Positions 1-12,060 are shown, numbered from the stretch's first letter. The stretch: 64,000 nucleotides of DNA from Mactra quadrangularis (GCA_025267735.1 CM046299.1:35726887-35790886); one strand, 5' to 3'. Numbers and translations: made by a program. The notes: generated from the letters alone by a model not told the origin.

Positions 1-41
1 AAATCTCGGCGCGCTACCAACTGCGCTATCGATCCGGGTTT
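1..41 (-). repeat. 5' head of a tRNA-derived SINE (family S1), cut by the window edge
   Basis: On the minus strand this reads as the A-box side of the tRNA-like head (TAGCGCAGTTGGTAGCGCG). The same head is seen in the full copies at 38435-38723 and 57698-57985. The rest of the element lies to the left, outside the window. Confidence 0.7.
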
Positions 42-637
42 AAAAGATTATCAAACATGTCTTATACAATGAATCCTTCCTTAATTACTAGCTATACTAC
101 TGACCTATGCTGATTTGAGCCTCATAAGTTTAGCGAAATATGTTTGTGAAGATAAAAACTCGCAAAAAATTGTGAGTTAAAAATGAAGTTACTCGCAATT
201 TTTCAAAAACCACTGGCATTTTGCGACTATGCGAGCTAAATTTCGAGCCCTGACATAGTATTAATACGTGTCAGCAAAATTGGTCAATATTGCATAACTT
301 AAATACATTTATGATATATTTTCAGTATAGGGAAGAAAAAAGGACCACTACTACCTGCTTTTGGACTTCTCATTGGGTTAATTTTTCATCAGAGGTTTCT
401 CACTAAGTTCAAGTTCTTACAGTAAATTATTTCTATACAGATGTTTCGCTCTGCGGTTAAATGTATAAACGTTTTTTACCATGGTAAAATCATACCCCAG
501 GGTAAGTTTCCAGTTACCACAGTGGTAAGTGATTGTAAAAAAATACCTATGGTAACCTTGCCTATTTACCAGGGTATATTTAACCCTGGTCTAGTAGGAT
601 GGTAAGTTGGTTTACCACAGTAGTTTAGTCCAACATC

Positions 638-1094
638 ATGGCCGACAATGACGCTGGACTGCACAGACTTGTAAGAAGACCTAGACAGTTTAGACGTGTT
701 GAGTAGCAACTGACTGATTAAATGACGAGGAGTTACGACCCGACGGAACGCTGCACTGACAGCGAGACGTAGAGTGCTTATGATTTATCGTTTTTATGCC
801 ACTAGGGCATTTTTACAGGTTATAAGGGACACGTTTGGTGTAGACGTGGCGACCGTGAGCAGGACCGTGTCCGAGGCGACTAATGCACTCTATAACCTTC
901 TGGACATGTCCATTAAGTTTCCAATCACAGACACGGTACGTCAGTCAGCTATGTCTGGGTTTCATAAGTTAAACCAGTTTCCATGTCTCGTTGGATGCAT
1001 CGATGGAACACACATCCATATACCACAGGAGCTTGACATGTTATTTCGTATTACGAAAATTCCCCTTTTAGGCCAACATTTTTATATTTTTTGA
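638..1094 (+). pseudogene. PIF/Harbinger (HARBI1-like) transposase N-terminal half, decayed
   Basis: An ATG at 638 opens a short frame beginning MADNDAGLHRLVRR that meets a TAG near 707. The homology resumes in another frame: from about 742 it reads LTARRR and then FYATRAFLQVIRDTFGVDVA, followed by TVSRTV and CIDGTH. This is the helix-turn-helix region and the first catalytic Asp (IDGTH) of HARBI1-type DDE_Tnp_4 transposases. A short deletion near 755 probably explains the frame change. Homology ends just after CIDGTHIHIPQ (about 1035); the remaining codons to the stop at 1094 are not Harbinger. The second Asp and the Glu are missing, so it cannot be active. The family usually has about 350 residues; about 130 remain. 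Confidence 0.75.
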
Positions 1095-2455
1095 TTTACG
1101 GGAGCGCCGACCCTAATTTCTGGTGAAATGAAATAAAAATAAAAGAAACAAAATTTTCTTTTATTTTTCTTCTCGCCGCCGAGTTGATGAATTCCCTCCC
1201 TTGCAAAAATAAATTACCCGCGATCTGTCAGAGAAATCGGGCGCGTTACCTAACGATTTCGCTACGTATCGCTATGAAAAAAATAGCGATAATCAATGCC
1301 TATTGGACAACTCAATAAGTATTGAATATCAAAATCGCCCGTGCGTCAATTTGACCCGCGTATATTTTGCCTTCAAGAGTCATAGTTGAATCAAGATCTC
1401 GGATCGACAACAAGTGGAGCGTATGTTACGTCCGCCTATTTGATGTAATCGACCAATCAGGGATGCGCGCTACGCGGGGGTTGAAGTTAGTAAACACGCT
1501 TCAAAAGCCGATAACAAGTAACTCCTTTGTTTATCAATCACCCCTGTGGTTTTTTTGTCGCCCAATAAGACCAATGTACGTCCGCTCAATAAATCAATAG
1601 TGCTACATGTCGGCCCGATAAGATTGTTTACGTAATCAAACTGTTGCAATTAACAAACATGCGACAAACTGTGATATTTTGCATTGATTAAAATAGACAA
1701 GCTTTTGGATGCTAGCCGTTAAATTGATAATTGTATTTAATTATGAGCATGTTGTGACGCAGTTTAAATAGACGTAATAGCCAGTTTGCCAATTTTTCAA
1801 AAAGACTATTAAAATTGACAACAATGATAAACTCTGATTAAATGATGATAATAATCGTTAAATTCCACGTCAAAATAATCATTAATACAAATCATTTTAC
1901 TACGAATTAAGTTTTTTATTTTGTACTGTCATACATTTTCGCGACCGACGCTATCGCCAATAAAGTGAAACATCGTTCAAATTACGTTGTAATTAAATTA
2001 TGTTTTATCATTTTGATTTTTAGATTTTCTTAATTTAGCAATAATTAGGGAAATTCCCTCATTTTATCGATTTCAAGAATAAACATCGGTTGAATATGTG
2101 AAAATTTTAAAATATTCGTCACATAATCTATCTGTGTTTTAGACTCTAAAAACAATAAATAGCATCTATTGCTACATGAAAAGCATGTTTTAACAAAAGG
2201 TATGATTTTATACATGGGTCTGTTTGTCAAATGTGACAGAAACTATAATGTAACTGTTGCTTTATAAAATCTCATGCAGAAAATATGGGACTCCAACTTT
2301 TGTCTGTGGGACTACTTTTCTTAGTATTAAAGAGAGTATTGGACTCCTTCTTGTAAAATCCTAGGGAGAACCCTGAAATCTTAGTAATTGAAGTTATTGC
2401 TTAAAGCTACAACAACAACATTAAAACCAATGGACAAAAACGCATGAAGTATAGT
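1095..2455. other. No gene recognised; AT-rich intergenic DNA
   Basis: Short open frames at 1367-1600 (+) and 2045-2230 (-) show no family motif, splice structure or codon pattern that I would call coding. Nothing else is recognised. Confidence 0.5.
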
Positions 2456-2518
2456 TTGACCCCTGAAAATTTGATTTTGACCCCTGAAAATTTGATTTTG
2501 ACCTCTGAAAATTTTGAC
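2456..2518. repeat. Short tandem repeat, about 24-bp unit
   Basis: The unit TTGACCCCTGAAAATTTGAT recurs about two and a half times with small changes. Confidence 0.7.
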
Positions 2519-2979
2519 CGATGAGTCATTGACCCTTGAGTCAGATACTAGGTCACCTGGTCAAATCTTGAAAACCCTTGAGAACATTAAAGAGATCACT
2601 TCATATACTTTTTATAGCTTTTTATATTTGAACTGAAAAAAAAACCAATAACAAAAAATCTTCCTTTAGATTTATTCTTTGATATATGATATAAAATGCA
2701 TATTATAACAATAATGATTATATTTACTGAACTTATGTCAATAATATTTGTAATTATAGCAATAAATGTTATCAAAAATAAGTTTTCGAGAAATAAAAAA
2801 ATGCTGACCTTTTTTCAATTTTATTTTGTCGACTAGACCAAAAAGTGGATTTTATTTTTATTTAGCTCCCCCCCCCCCGACTCAAATTTTTTGAAAAAAT
2901 TCCCGTAAAACAAACAATAAAAAAATGTTGGCCTTACATATAATATAAGCACCATGAATGCAACGCGTCCTATCTCCAA

Positions 2980-3640
2980 CTTCTCACCTACTAGTCAAAT
3001 TCACCCTCAAATGGCAACGAATAATCGATTGATCACAAAATCGTTTCGCCATTCGATTAACAACTCATTAATGTATCTAACAATCGACGATTCTATAATC
3101 AACTTCACAGTGAAGCAGACATTCGTGACTAAACTCTTTCTTCTCGATGATTTTCGCTTGTCTGGGTCAACATTCGCTGACGTCACAGGTTTCATCACCG
3201 GGCTTACTAACACTTACTTTGCAATTTGTTGACATACAAGAACTCTCAGAGTAACTTCCCTTTGTCGGTTTTCCCCAATAACGTTAATCAAATATCTTTT
3301 TTGTAAAAATACCATCCCCAAATGCTTTTGATAATATTTTTTAGAATATTAACATAAAAAGAATGAATAATTTAATCATATTTTAGGAAGTGTAATGAAT
3401 ATAAAATAATTCCACCCGGTGACGAAATCTGTGACGTCAGCGAATGGCGACCCAGAAATGCGAAAATTTAAGAGAAAAACGTGCTTAATGACAAATGTTT
3501 GCTTCATAGAGGTCGATTTTGGAGTCGTCGATTGTTTTATGTACATTTAAGAGTTGGTAATCGAATGGCTAAATGATTTTGTGAACAGTCAATGTTTCGT
3601 TGTTTTTTTAAGGCTGAATTTGACTACTCCCTGCATACCT
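2980..3640. mobile_element. Long-armed foldback/MITE-like element
   Basis: Left arm (about 2980-3202) and right arm (about 3415-3637) are inverted copies of about 220 bp with moderate divergence. Matching blocks include GTGACGTCAGCGAATG, AATCGAATGGC and AGTCAAATTCA near the outer ends. The 210-bp centre has no transposase. The opposing open frames at 2954-3232 (+) and 3007-3213 (-) are arm sequence, not genes. Superfamily unknown. Confidence 0.75.
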
Positions 3641-4334
3641 ATTCGCCGGACGGTTCAATAAGCCGGACGTTTTATTAAAAGTCGGTTTTTATCGGTTACT
3701 GCGACGTAGTGAGGCAACAAAAGAACAGAATACCTTACCTTACTTTTGTTCTAAAGAAACGCGCATGCAAACTTTTCCAAGGTAAGTAAAACTGTCAAAA
3801 ATACTTAAATTACTCCATCGTGTTAGTTTTTGGTGCGCCTATTCAATCACTGTCACGCGGGGGCTTTGTTTTTCATTGCGCATGCGCATGAAAAGAGGCC
3901 CGAATCAATTTATTTTCGATTAGCAATGACTTATCAATGTAAAGGTGGCAAAGAATTTAAGTGTGCAATGCAAAAAACAAAGAAATACATGTTTATTCAG
4001 GCGGCTTTAAAATAACGACAACCCAATAAAATTGTCGTTGAACATAAAAATAGCCAGCATATCTCCTCGCTTCGTCCGTCGTTGTCATTAAGCTATTGAT
4101 GTAAAGGAGATAACTTCATTTAAGCGAAAAAAGAATTAACCCGCAGTTGTCTACCTTTATATGCCTTTTAGTGGTGTTTTTTGTGCTCTTTATAAGTGTG
4201 ATTTTTTTTAATTTTCATTAAACCTTAAAAGAAAATTGACAGAGATATTGAGACAAATTTAAATGGTCTTCAGTATTCATTTTATGTAAGGAATCAACCC
4301 CCAGTGCAATATACATCATTCTATTTCATATAGC
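3641..4334. other. No gene recognised
   Basis: Intergenic sequence between the foldback element and the psq-type fragment. The frame at 3830-4015 has no recognisable motif. Confidence 0.4.
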
Positions 4335-4616
4335 ATGTTAGAGACAAACCAAAAAGAGTGCCTTAAAATGGCAATTGCTGCTGTAAAACAACATAAAATG
4401 AAGGTCAGAACTGCTGCAAAGCAATTCAATGTTGCTAAGTCAACACTGTTTGATCATGTGAACAACAAAATAACAGGGGGAAAGAAGGGTCCTTCAACCT
4501 TACAGCAATAGAAGAAGATGGTTTAGTGAACTATCTGATATACATTTCTACACAAGGATTTCCTCTGACAAGAGAGATGACAAGGTGCTTTGTTAGAGAT
4601 ATTGTAAAAAAATCAG
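4335..4616 (+). pseudogene. pogo/Tigger-like transposase N-terminus (psq helix-turn-helix)
   Basis: From the ATG at 4335 the frame reads MLETNQKECLKMAIAAVKQH, then VRTAAKQFNVAKSTLFDHV, a Pipsqueak-type HTH of the kind found at the start of pogo/Tigger transposases. It runs into a TAG at 4509. A one-base change of frame near 4500 recovers IEEDGLVNYLIYISTQGFPL and VRDIVKKSG, the usual acidic EEE..L..YI......GFP block after the HTH in these proteins. A consensus donor (GTATG) follows at 4617. No CENP-B/DDE part is seen downstream, so this is a frameshifted, truncated remnant. Confidence 0.7.
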
Positions 4617-5334
4617 GTATGACATAATGATATTAAACAGCATAGAAACTGTAGCCAGTCATTTAATTATAGGTACACGACTAACATATATTTACAATTT
4701 TACAAGTGAGGAATTAGTCAGAGTATCCACTTATCTTAGGCTCTAGCATATGTATTTTTGAGTTATTTTTTAAGTCTTCACTAAGGCAGCAAGACACATT
4801 AAAAGACATCATAAGCCATGTAGGCTAGTGAACAGAATGAAATCTAACAAAAGATGAGCATTTTTTTCAAATTATCACGTTTTCAAAATGAGAATCCTAG
4901 TACATGTACAGCAAAGTGAACACCTAAAATAAATTGGTCAAAACAAATTCAAACATTAATTAATATATTTAATTCTAACATAGGCACGTGCGATTACACT
5001 CTTTATTTAACGTGACGTCAGCTATGCTTTATTATTCAACAAATTATAGCTCGCGACGGCTGTTGAAATTTTACTCACTACGTTAAATGCGCAAAGCCGA
5101 AAATGGCGCCCGCATTTATTAGGGTTGACTTTTACAATTTGGTTTCTATTCTATAATAAAGATTTCAATATTTTTTGTTCGGAATAAGGAACACCTATCT
5201 GTGAGAATTGTGTAAATAAATGCTATTTTCGGTCTTTGTACTGAGGTGGATTTCAACAGCCTGACGTTTCTGACAGTTAATAATAGTTAAATAAATATAT
5301 CATTTCTAGAGATGTATTTTGCTATGTTAGAATC
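4617..5334. other. No gene recognised
   Basis: Downstream of the psq-type fragment there is no recognisable DDE domain or other coding sequence. Confidence 0.4.
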
Positions 5335-5504
5335 GAAATAACTTACAGTTGTCTATATTTTGTTGTCAAATAAAACATAGGAACTCGTTTGATGCGCTAA
5401 TTAAATCACTCGTGCTAAAGCACTCGTGATTTAATCATACGCGCATCACAACTCGTGCCTATGTTTTATTTGACAACAAAATATAGACAACTGTAAGTTA
5501 TTTC
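5335..5504. repeat. 170-bp near-perfect palindrome (foldback MITE)
   Basis: The two halves are reverse complements: GAAATAACTTACAGTTGTC at the left and GACAACTGTAAGTTATTTC at the right. The symmetry continues through AAATAAAACATAGG to a centre near AGCACGAGTGATTT. No protein is encoded. Confidence 0.85.
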
Positions 5505-6079
5505 TTAAATAAATTGCATATCATTCATTTTAGGGAGACAATGTTCATAAAATATGAACAAAGGTCCATCAGATGGATGGTTCACAGTGCCGGATCCAGT
5601 AGGGTTGTAAGTGGGGGGCACAGGGGGTGGACTCGGGATGGTATAGAATTATTTGAGTTTTTCACATGGCAAAGGTGCAAATCTGTGCACTTTAAATGCT
5701 CTTTCAAACAAATTGAATGAAGCTAAAACTAGGTTAATTATCTTTTTTTTTCTTTAGAAAAGTGATGCAATGCGTAACAATTCAGATTCAATAAAAAGAT
5801 TTTTGATCAGTATGACTATTCCTCATCAATTTATATTCAATATGGCTGACTGGCAGCCATCTTGAATTTATATTTAAATAACTGCATAGTACATGTATGT
5901 TTTTTTTTTACTCAATTTTAGCCAAATTTCGCTCCAAAGTCTTTATTGATGTAGTTGACTAGTACATGGATTTACTCTGGATACAAATTCATTATGGCAG
6001 ACTGGCAGCCATTTTGACTTAGTTTAAATAACTGTATAGTAAGCTTATATCATTACCAATTTCTTCTTGCTGAAGTCTG

Positions 6080-6930
6080 ATTGATTTATTGACTGATTAA
6101 TTGGATTTTACGGCTTATTAATGCAAAAAGGCCATATTACGCCGAAAACAATTGATGATACTATTACTTCAATAGATAATGAAGATTTTACGTCCTATAT
6201 TTTATGAAAAACATTTATTTCCTTCAAGTATGGTTTTGTTTTGTTATGGTTTTACGACGCACCAACACAAAAAGGTCATATCGCGCCGAAAGCAATCAAT
6301 GATAATATTTATTAAAACGATATTAAAGATGTAAAGCTATATATCCTTTTATATACATTTATTTCCTTCAAAAAGATAAGTTTCGCATATGATGGTACAG
6401 ACTCAAAAAGTTCTTTTTGAGTGAGTTAACTTTAAAATGTTTGTCACGGATGTCTTTTAAGATCCTGACAGTCAAGGAGAACGTGTTTGACATAGAAATG
6501 CTCGTCACTGGGTTAACATTTAGGTGCTTCCTCTCTTTTGAGAAGGTATGAATGTGTTTATCTGGTATGACCAATTCTACATCGCGAAATCACTATTTGA
6601 TCTCGGCGATTAGAAAATATGGTAAAGACTCAATAAGTTCTTTAAGTGAGTTCACTTTTAAATGTTTGTCATGGATGTATTTAAGATCCTGACAGTCAAG
6701 GAGAACGTATTTGACATTGAAATGCTCGTCACATGGTATACATTTAGGTGCTTTCTTTCTTCTGAGAAGGTATAAATGTGTTAATATAGTATGACCAATT
6801 CTACATCTCGTAGTAACTATTTATCTCATTGATTAGCAAATATTATAGACGAAGATGAATCAAGGGTTTATGGCTTTATGTCATGTAACTTATTAAATAT
6901 AGCATTATTCCACATTGTTTTCCATTTTGA
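6080..6930 (-). mobile_element. LINE 3' fragment inside the left Helitron copy
   Basis: Minus-strand 3' end of the RNase-H LINE family, with the CGGCGC-type hairpin tail at 6240-6300 and a second diverged tail at 6107-6180. The C-terminal coding sequence is partly duplicated (6400-6580 and 6600-6840) and full of frameshifts. It is flanked by TTGCTGAAGTCT at about 6068-6079 and 6932-6943, the target site duplication that also flanks its partner in the right Helitron copy. Confidence 0.75.
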
Positions 6931-7365
6931 GTTGCTGAAGTCTATTATGTACTCCTATTTTTAATAAATTCTTATTTTTGAACTTTTTTTTTGATGTATT
7001 GATATTTAATCAATTTATCTGATTGGCAGCCATTCTGAGTGTTTCTTTTTAAAAAGCAAATGATTTGATAATTTTTGTACAGACTTTGAGAAAGTTAGCA
7101 ATTGTTAAAGTTGATGTGCTTGGCATTTTCTTAAGTGGAATTCAAAATGGCTGACTGGCAGCCATGTTGAATTTTCTAATATCTTGTACAGCTAACATCT
7201 TTTTTTCTCACCTTATTTGGATAAAATTGTGCTGACAAATTCTTGTTGATGAATTTTTTATATGTATTTTTTTTAAGTATTTCAATGGACCAACTAATAG
7301 CCATCTTGATTTTTTCCAATCTGATTAAAACCCGATCTACAATTTTACCGCTCGCACACTCGCTA

Positions 7366-7685
7366 ATGTAGATCTGGCCTTTTCCAAACGAAGGTCACGT
7401 TCAGGTGACCTTTTCTCATCATAATATTCATGACGAAATTGTTATGATACGTAACTTGTTTGCATCGTCTACGTCACGAAATTTGAAATGAGCCGCCCAA
7501 TCGCAGCCTGTGAATATTACCGCGGTTAAATTAGCAAGCAAAACTTGGTCTAAAAATAGAAATTACGAAATCAAAATGAGATTAATAGTGTTTTCGTCTA
7601 GATGAAAGCTACGCATTGATTGGTCGACACAAAGTTCATCTCGACGTGACCTCAAAGGGAAAAAGTACAGATCCAGTACAACCGT
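7366..7685. mobile_element. Possible MITE within the left Helitron copy
   Basis: Imperfect inverted ends resemble TAGATCTGGCCTTTTCC...GGTCACGT on the left and ACGTGACCTC...CAGATCCA on the right. The segment is absent from the right Helitron copy. Target duplication was not resolved. Confidence 0.4.
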
Positions 7686-8310
7686 GGTCTACTGGATATG
7701 TGTTTACGCAGATTGGATTTTTTCTGTAATGTTGAGAAGAAAACATCTTATTTCGTTATAGCTACATGAGATTTTAGATATTATTTTACCTTTACTTCTG
7801 TGAAAATAATGATCGGTAATTTAAGCTTTCTTATGGGGTATTTGTGAAATTCTTGATACAAGATATTGTAAATACTTATTGTTTGAATTATATTGTGTAC
7901 ATTGCTGACTACCATTTTTACAATTGCCTTATTTTTTACTTATTTATCAAAAAATTACAAACACATTCTACATTTTGCTCATCTAGTTACAACATACTCA
8001 TTATGAGTTTAAATTTGATCACTCTTTGTCTGTTGTTCCACTTTACATTCATAATGACTAAATGGTGTTCATTTTCATGTAAAAAATCATTTGAAATATG
8101 ACAACTCTGTTCATTTTACTTTTTCATAAATCTATAGTGAATTACACTGTAATTTGCTGTTTATTTCCAATTTGATATTTGCATCCTATTCTTTTTATGG
8201 CGTTTATGCTTCTTACAACATTTACCCTTTAGACTTCCACAAGGTTGACTTGCTTTTATCTTGAAATGTTGCTGTTGCGGGGGTATTTTCGCCACTGGTG
8301 GCAGTTCTAG

Positions 8311-9840
8311 TTTTCAGTGGTGTTGGTGGTGACCATATTAATGATGTAAATGGTGATTTAAGTGGTGTTGGTGGTGACCATAGTAATGATGTAAATGTTC
8401 ATTTAAGTGGTGTTGATTGTAACCACTATAATAATGTAAATGTTGATTTAAATGGTGATTGCAACCACTATAATGATGTAAATGTTAATTTAAGTGGTGT
8501 TGTGGTGACCATAGTAATAATGTAAATATTGATTTAAGTGGTGTTGGTGGTGACCACAGTAATATTGTAAATGTTGATTTAAGAGGTGTTGGTGGTGACC
8601 ATAGTAATGATGTAAATGTTGATTTAAGTGGTGTTGATTGTAACCACTATAATAATGTAAATGTTGATTTAAGTGGTCGATTGCAACCACTATAATGATG
8701 TAAATGTTAATTTAAGTGGTGTTGGTGGTGACCATAGTAATAATGTAAATATTGATTTGGTTAGAATGCACTTTACCGGTACGTGCCTACTGCGCATGCG
8801 TCATTTTGCATTCTTCATTGAGTCGGTACTGATGGTGACCGTAAAAAGCGGGGGTTCGGGGGCAGCCCCTGATAAAAGACAGAAAATATCATGAAATTGA
8901 AATAAAATCACTTACCTTTCTATTGAAACAGGGTTAGGGTTAGGGTTAAATTTCTACTTCCGGTGAATTACTACGTACCGGTAAAGTGCAGTAGCCCCAT
9001 TGATTTAAGTGGTGTTGGTGGTTACGGTAGTAAAAATGTAAATATTGATTTAAGTGGTGTTGGTGGTTACCGTAGTAATAATGTAAATATTGATTTAAGT
9101 GGTGTTGGTGGTTACCGTAGTAATAATGTAAATATTGATTTAAGTGGTGTTGGTGGTTACCGTAGTAATAATGTAAATATTGATTTAAGTGGTGTTGGTG
9201 GTTACCGTAGTAATAATGTAAATATTGATTTTAAGTGGTGTTGGTGGTTACCGTAGTAATAATGTAAATATTGATTTTAAGTGGTGTTGGTGGTTACCGT
9301 AGTAATAATGTAAATATTGATTTTAAGTGGTGTTGGTGGTTACCGTAGTAATAATGTAAATATTGATTTTAAGTGGTGTTGGTGGTTACCGTAGTAATAA
9401 TGTAAATATTGATTTAAGTGGTGTTGGTGGTTACCGTAGTAATAATGTAAATATTGATTTAAGTGGTGTTGGTGGTTACCGTAGTAATAATGTAAATATT
9501 GATTTTAAGTGGTGTTGGTGGTTACCGTAGTAATAATGTAAATATTGATTTAATTGGTGTTGGTGGTTACCGTAGTGATGATGTAAATGTTGATTTAAGT
9601 GGTGTTGATTGTAACCACCATAATGATGTAAATGTTGATATAAATGGTCGATTGCAACCACTATAATGATGTAAATGTTAATTTAAGTGGTGTTGTGGTG
9701 ACCATAGTAATAATGTAAATATTGATTTAAGTGGTGTTGGTGGTGACCACTGTAATGATGTAAATGTTGATTTTAGTGGTGTTGGTGGTGACCGTAGTAA
9801 TGATGTAAATATTGATTTAAGTGGTGGTAAGGGTAGGACT
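8311..9840 (+). repeat. 45-bp minisatellite with 15-codon phase
   Basis: The unit GATTTAAGTGGTGTTGGTGG plus TTACCGTAGTAATAATGTAAATATT is repeated about 10 times (8311-8758) and about 18 times (9007-9840), separated by a MITE. Unit length is 45 bp, so one frame reads repeats of DLSGVGGYRSNNVNI. Variant subtypes (GGTGACCATAG, GATTGTAACCACTAT) are interspersed. Several units have one extra T (46 bp), which destroys the frame. The first unit is cut by the Helitron 3' end at 8310. Confidence 0.9.
8759..8998. mobile_element. hAT-like MITE inserted in the minisatellite
   Basis: Perfect 8-bp target duplication ATTGATTT lies at 8751-8758 and 8999-9006. Inverted repeats of 18 bp (TGCACTTTACCGGTACGT at 8767-8784 and its complement at 8973-8990) sit just inside the ends. 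The 240-bp interior has no long frame and includes three telomere-like GGGTTA units at 8931-8948. An 8-bp duplication fits hAT elements; the outer few bases are diverged. Confidence 0.8.
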
Positions 9841-9899
9841 GTTTGTGCTGATAGAAATTTAATGAGAATGAATGATGGCACTATAGATATCGGGGTGAT

Positions 9900-10329
9900 A
9901 ATAGCATAGATCTGAGGGCAAGTTGTGATCTTAATAGAGATTTAAGTGAAATAGGTGATGGTCCTTGTGATGAAACAGGCTTACCTTGTAGTATTGATGA
10001 TGAATTAGATAATGTTTACCGAGGACGGAAACGCAAGAGACAACCAGTAAATGCAGGAACATGTTAGAAAAGAACTACACAATTCAGGAGGCCAGTATAT
10101 TAACCACCATGGAAAACAAATAAGACAAAAGCAGATGAAGGAAGGTTGTGGTCAGAAGTGTAGATTTCATTTCCACCATAAGTTTAGCAACGAAGAAAGA
10201 GAAAATATTTTCCTCAAGTATTATCATCTCGACAACATCAATCAAAAAAGACAGTTTTTTATCAAATGTTTGTCATTACATGAACCAGGCCAACATGCAT
10301 TTATACTTGTAATTCTGGCTGTAAAATAA
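9900..10329 (+). pseudogene. Exon of an invertebrate transposon-associated Cys/basic-rich protein, frameshifted
   Basis: From about 9910 a frame reads DLNRDLSEIGDGPCDETGLP, an acidic stretch, then RGRKRKRQPVN before a TAG. One base away the homology continues as EHVRKELHNSGGQYINHHGK, KQMKEGCGQKCRFHF and NEERENIFLKYYHLDNINQK, ending at 10329. The RKRKR...W..NVRKR...G..Y....GK......GC..KCR.....F..E.R..IF..YY.L block recurs in many uncharacterised, transposon-linked invertebrate proteins. A lost base at the expected Trp codon near 10049 causes the shift. The upstream minisatellite is in phase with the acidic part and may be an expanded piece of the same exon. The downstream partner domain is not seen. 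Confidence 0.5.
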
Positions 10330-12060
10330 AAAAAATGAAGAAGTATTATGCATTTTCTGCGAATATTTTTATGAACAATTCTAATTCATTGATACAGTAC
10401 TTACATAAAAATCATGAAGGAACAGAGTACCAAGTTTAAACAAATTTGGAAGTAGTAGGATGGAGACAGAAACATATTCAAAAATAAATTTTGACACCCC
10501 CTTACTGGACAAATTTCGACCCTCCCCCTATAAAAAATTTTGTGATTAAGCTTTTTTCCCTTTTGGATAAGATTAAAGCAAAAATTCCTGATTTCATTTG
10601 AATTTCTGAGTTAAGGCTGTAAGTACTGTCAAGCTGAATAGTTCTCCTCTCCTCTGACTTTTCTTCACTATGTTCATTGATGTCTATAAAGATAAAAAAT
10701 AACTTTATTGCTTTAAAGAAAAAAAAACTTATTTATAGAAAAAGTTATTTAAGATCTCAGTAATAAGTACATAAAGTATAAATGTTAGCAACAGTCAAGA
10801 GCACTGGACAAGACAAGAGCTCTTGATCGAAGGACTACAAGCTAAATTTTTTGGTAAAATATCTTAACAAGGATCTAGTTCTAAGCAAGTAGTTGTTTAA
10901 TGTGTTTATTCTCCCCAAATTAAGTTCATAATGCCAAAAAGGGCCACATACCAGTCAAAATCCATGCTATGGTAATGACACTTCAATTATGAACTTCTAT
11001 AGCCACCATGTAAACATGTATCAAGTTTGAAGTGAGTCCCCTCAGTAGTTTTAAAGTTGAGTCTTGCACATAAGTGTTTAACTGGAAACTTTATGCTGAC
11101 ACCTAGACTAGCTGAGCTTTAAATTTTATCAGTAATTATTGTAAGGGCAGCTGGCTTCTTACAAGTTAATGGACAATAAAGTGATGGATGAAAATAAATA
11201 GCATTATTAAAGACAGTGACATTCTTAATTTGCAATTTGAAAATTAAATTACTTTAAATGTCAGTCACAGTTTAGTAAGTAACAATCTCTTGCATTGGCA
11301 TTTTGAATCACTTGTTTTAAACACTAAATAGCACATGCAAGCACACCTTTGACAAGAAAGTAAACATATGCAAGAAAAGCTTGCAAGCCTATACCTTAAA
11401 TGAAATCATCCATAATTTTCGTTTTGGGTTTCCTTTTTCCAAGGGTTGAATCTTCCTCTTCACTTTGTTCTGTTGTCGTTTGATCTTACTCATCACAATC
11501 TAGTTTGTTGTCTGTGAATATTGATCAAAAATTAATATAATAAGACGATCAAACATTGTTTGGGTTTAACATCTATCGAATAAATTATCTACATTGTCGA
11601 TTATCAATTATTAAACTTCATAATTGATTGTCAGCGACCTCTACTCCGATTGATAATCAAACATAATGACACCTCTTTAAATCCCTACTGGTAACTACAT
11701 TACGGGTTCATTGGAGAAGATGATACAGACTGTTACAAGTTTCATAGAGGACTTGCGATGGGCAGAGAGAAAGAGTTTGACGGAAGACAGAAAAGATGAT
11801 CAAGAAAGTAACAGGAATCAGATTAATGAACAGGACGTGAGTGAAGGTACTTGTGACGATGAAAGCAGTGAAGATGAAAATAAGAATGAAGATTGTAGTC
11901 AAGTGAAAAATGTGACTGAAGACAAAAAAGAATGATGAAGAAAGTTAAAACAATCACTTTAACGATAAGGGAACGATTGAATATACTATAGACAATGAAA
12001 GCAATGAGGATGAAAATAATAATGAAGATTGTACAACTGTAGTCAAGTGAGAAATGTGAC
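10330..12060. other. Intergenic; old interspersed repeat and an acidic open frame
   Basis: 10800-11130 resembles a diffuse repeat common in bivalve DNA (AACATGTATCAAGTTTGAAG). A plus-strand frame at 11711-11935 encodes a very acidic/basic low-complexity peptide (DDESSEDENKNEDCSQVKN); a diverged copy of its 3' part follows at 11960-12070, so it is an imperfect duplication. Function and coding status are unknown. Confidence 0.35.

Larger units (their letters stand above)
5750..8310 (+). mobile_element. Helitron-like non-autonomous element, left copy (3' end at 8310)
   Basis: The right end shows the canonical Helitron 3' signature: hairpin GCCACTGGTGGC at 8291-8302, then CTAG at 8307-8310, followed by T. 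Inverted homology to 14329-16676 covers the terminal part (about 7700-8310) and the internal modules (about 5800-7040). Both copies carry the same old LINE insertion. The left copy has about 700 bp (7040-7740) absent from the right copy, including the MITE-like unit at 7366-7685. Its 5' boundary is not defined; homology fades near 5750. No Rep/helicase is encoded. Confidence 0.65.

Noticed and set aside
7844..8101. Open frame of 85 codons and its mirror at 14539-14745 (-)
   Set aside because: Hydrophobic AT-rich translation of the terminal Helitron sequence, present in both inverted copies and decayed differently in each.
8931..8948. Telomere or chromosome end
   Set aside because: Only three GGGTTA units inside a MITE, with ordinary DNA on both sides.
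8311..9840. CRISPR array
   Set aside because: Units are contiguous 45-mers without unique spacers, in a eukaryotic setting with no cas genes.
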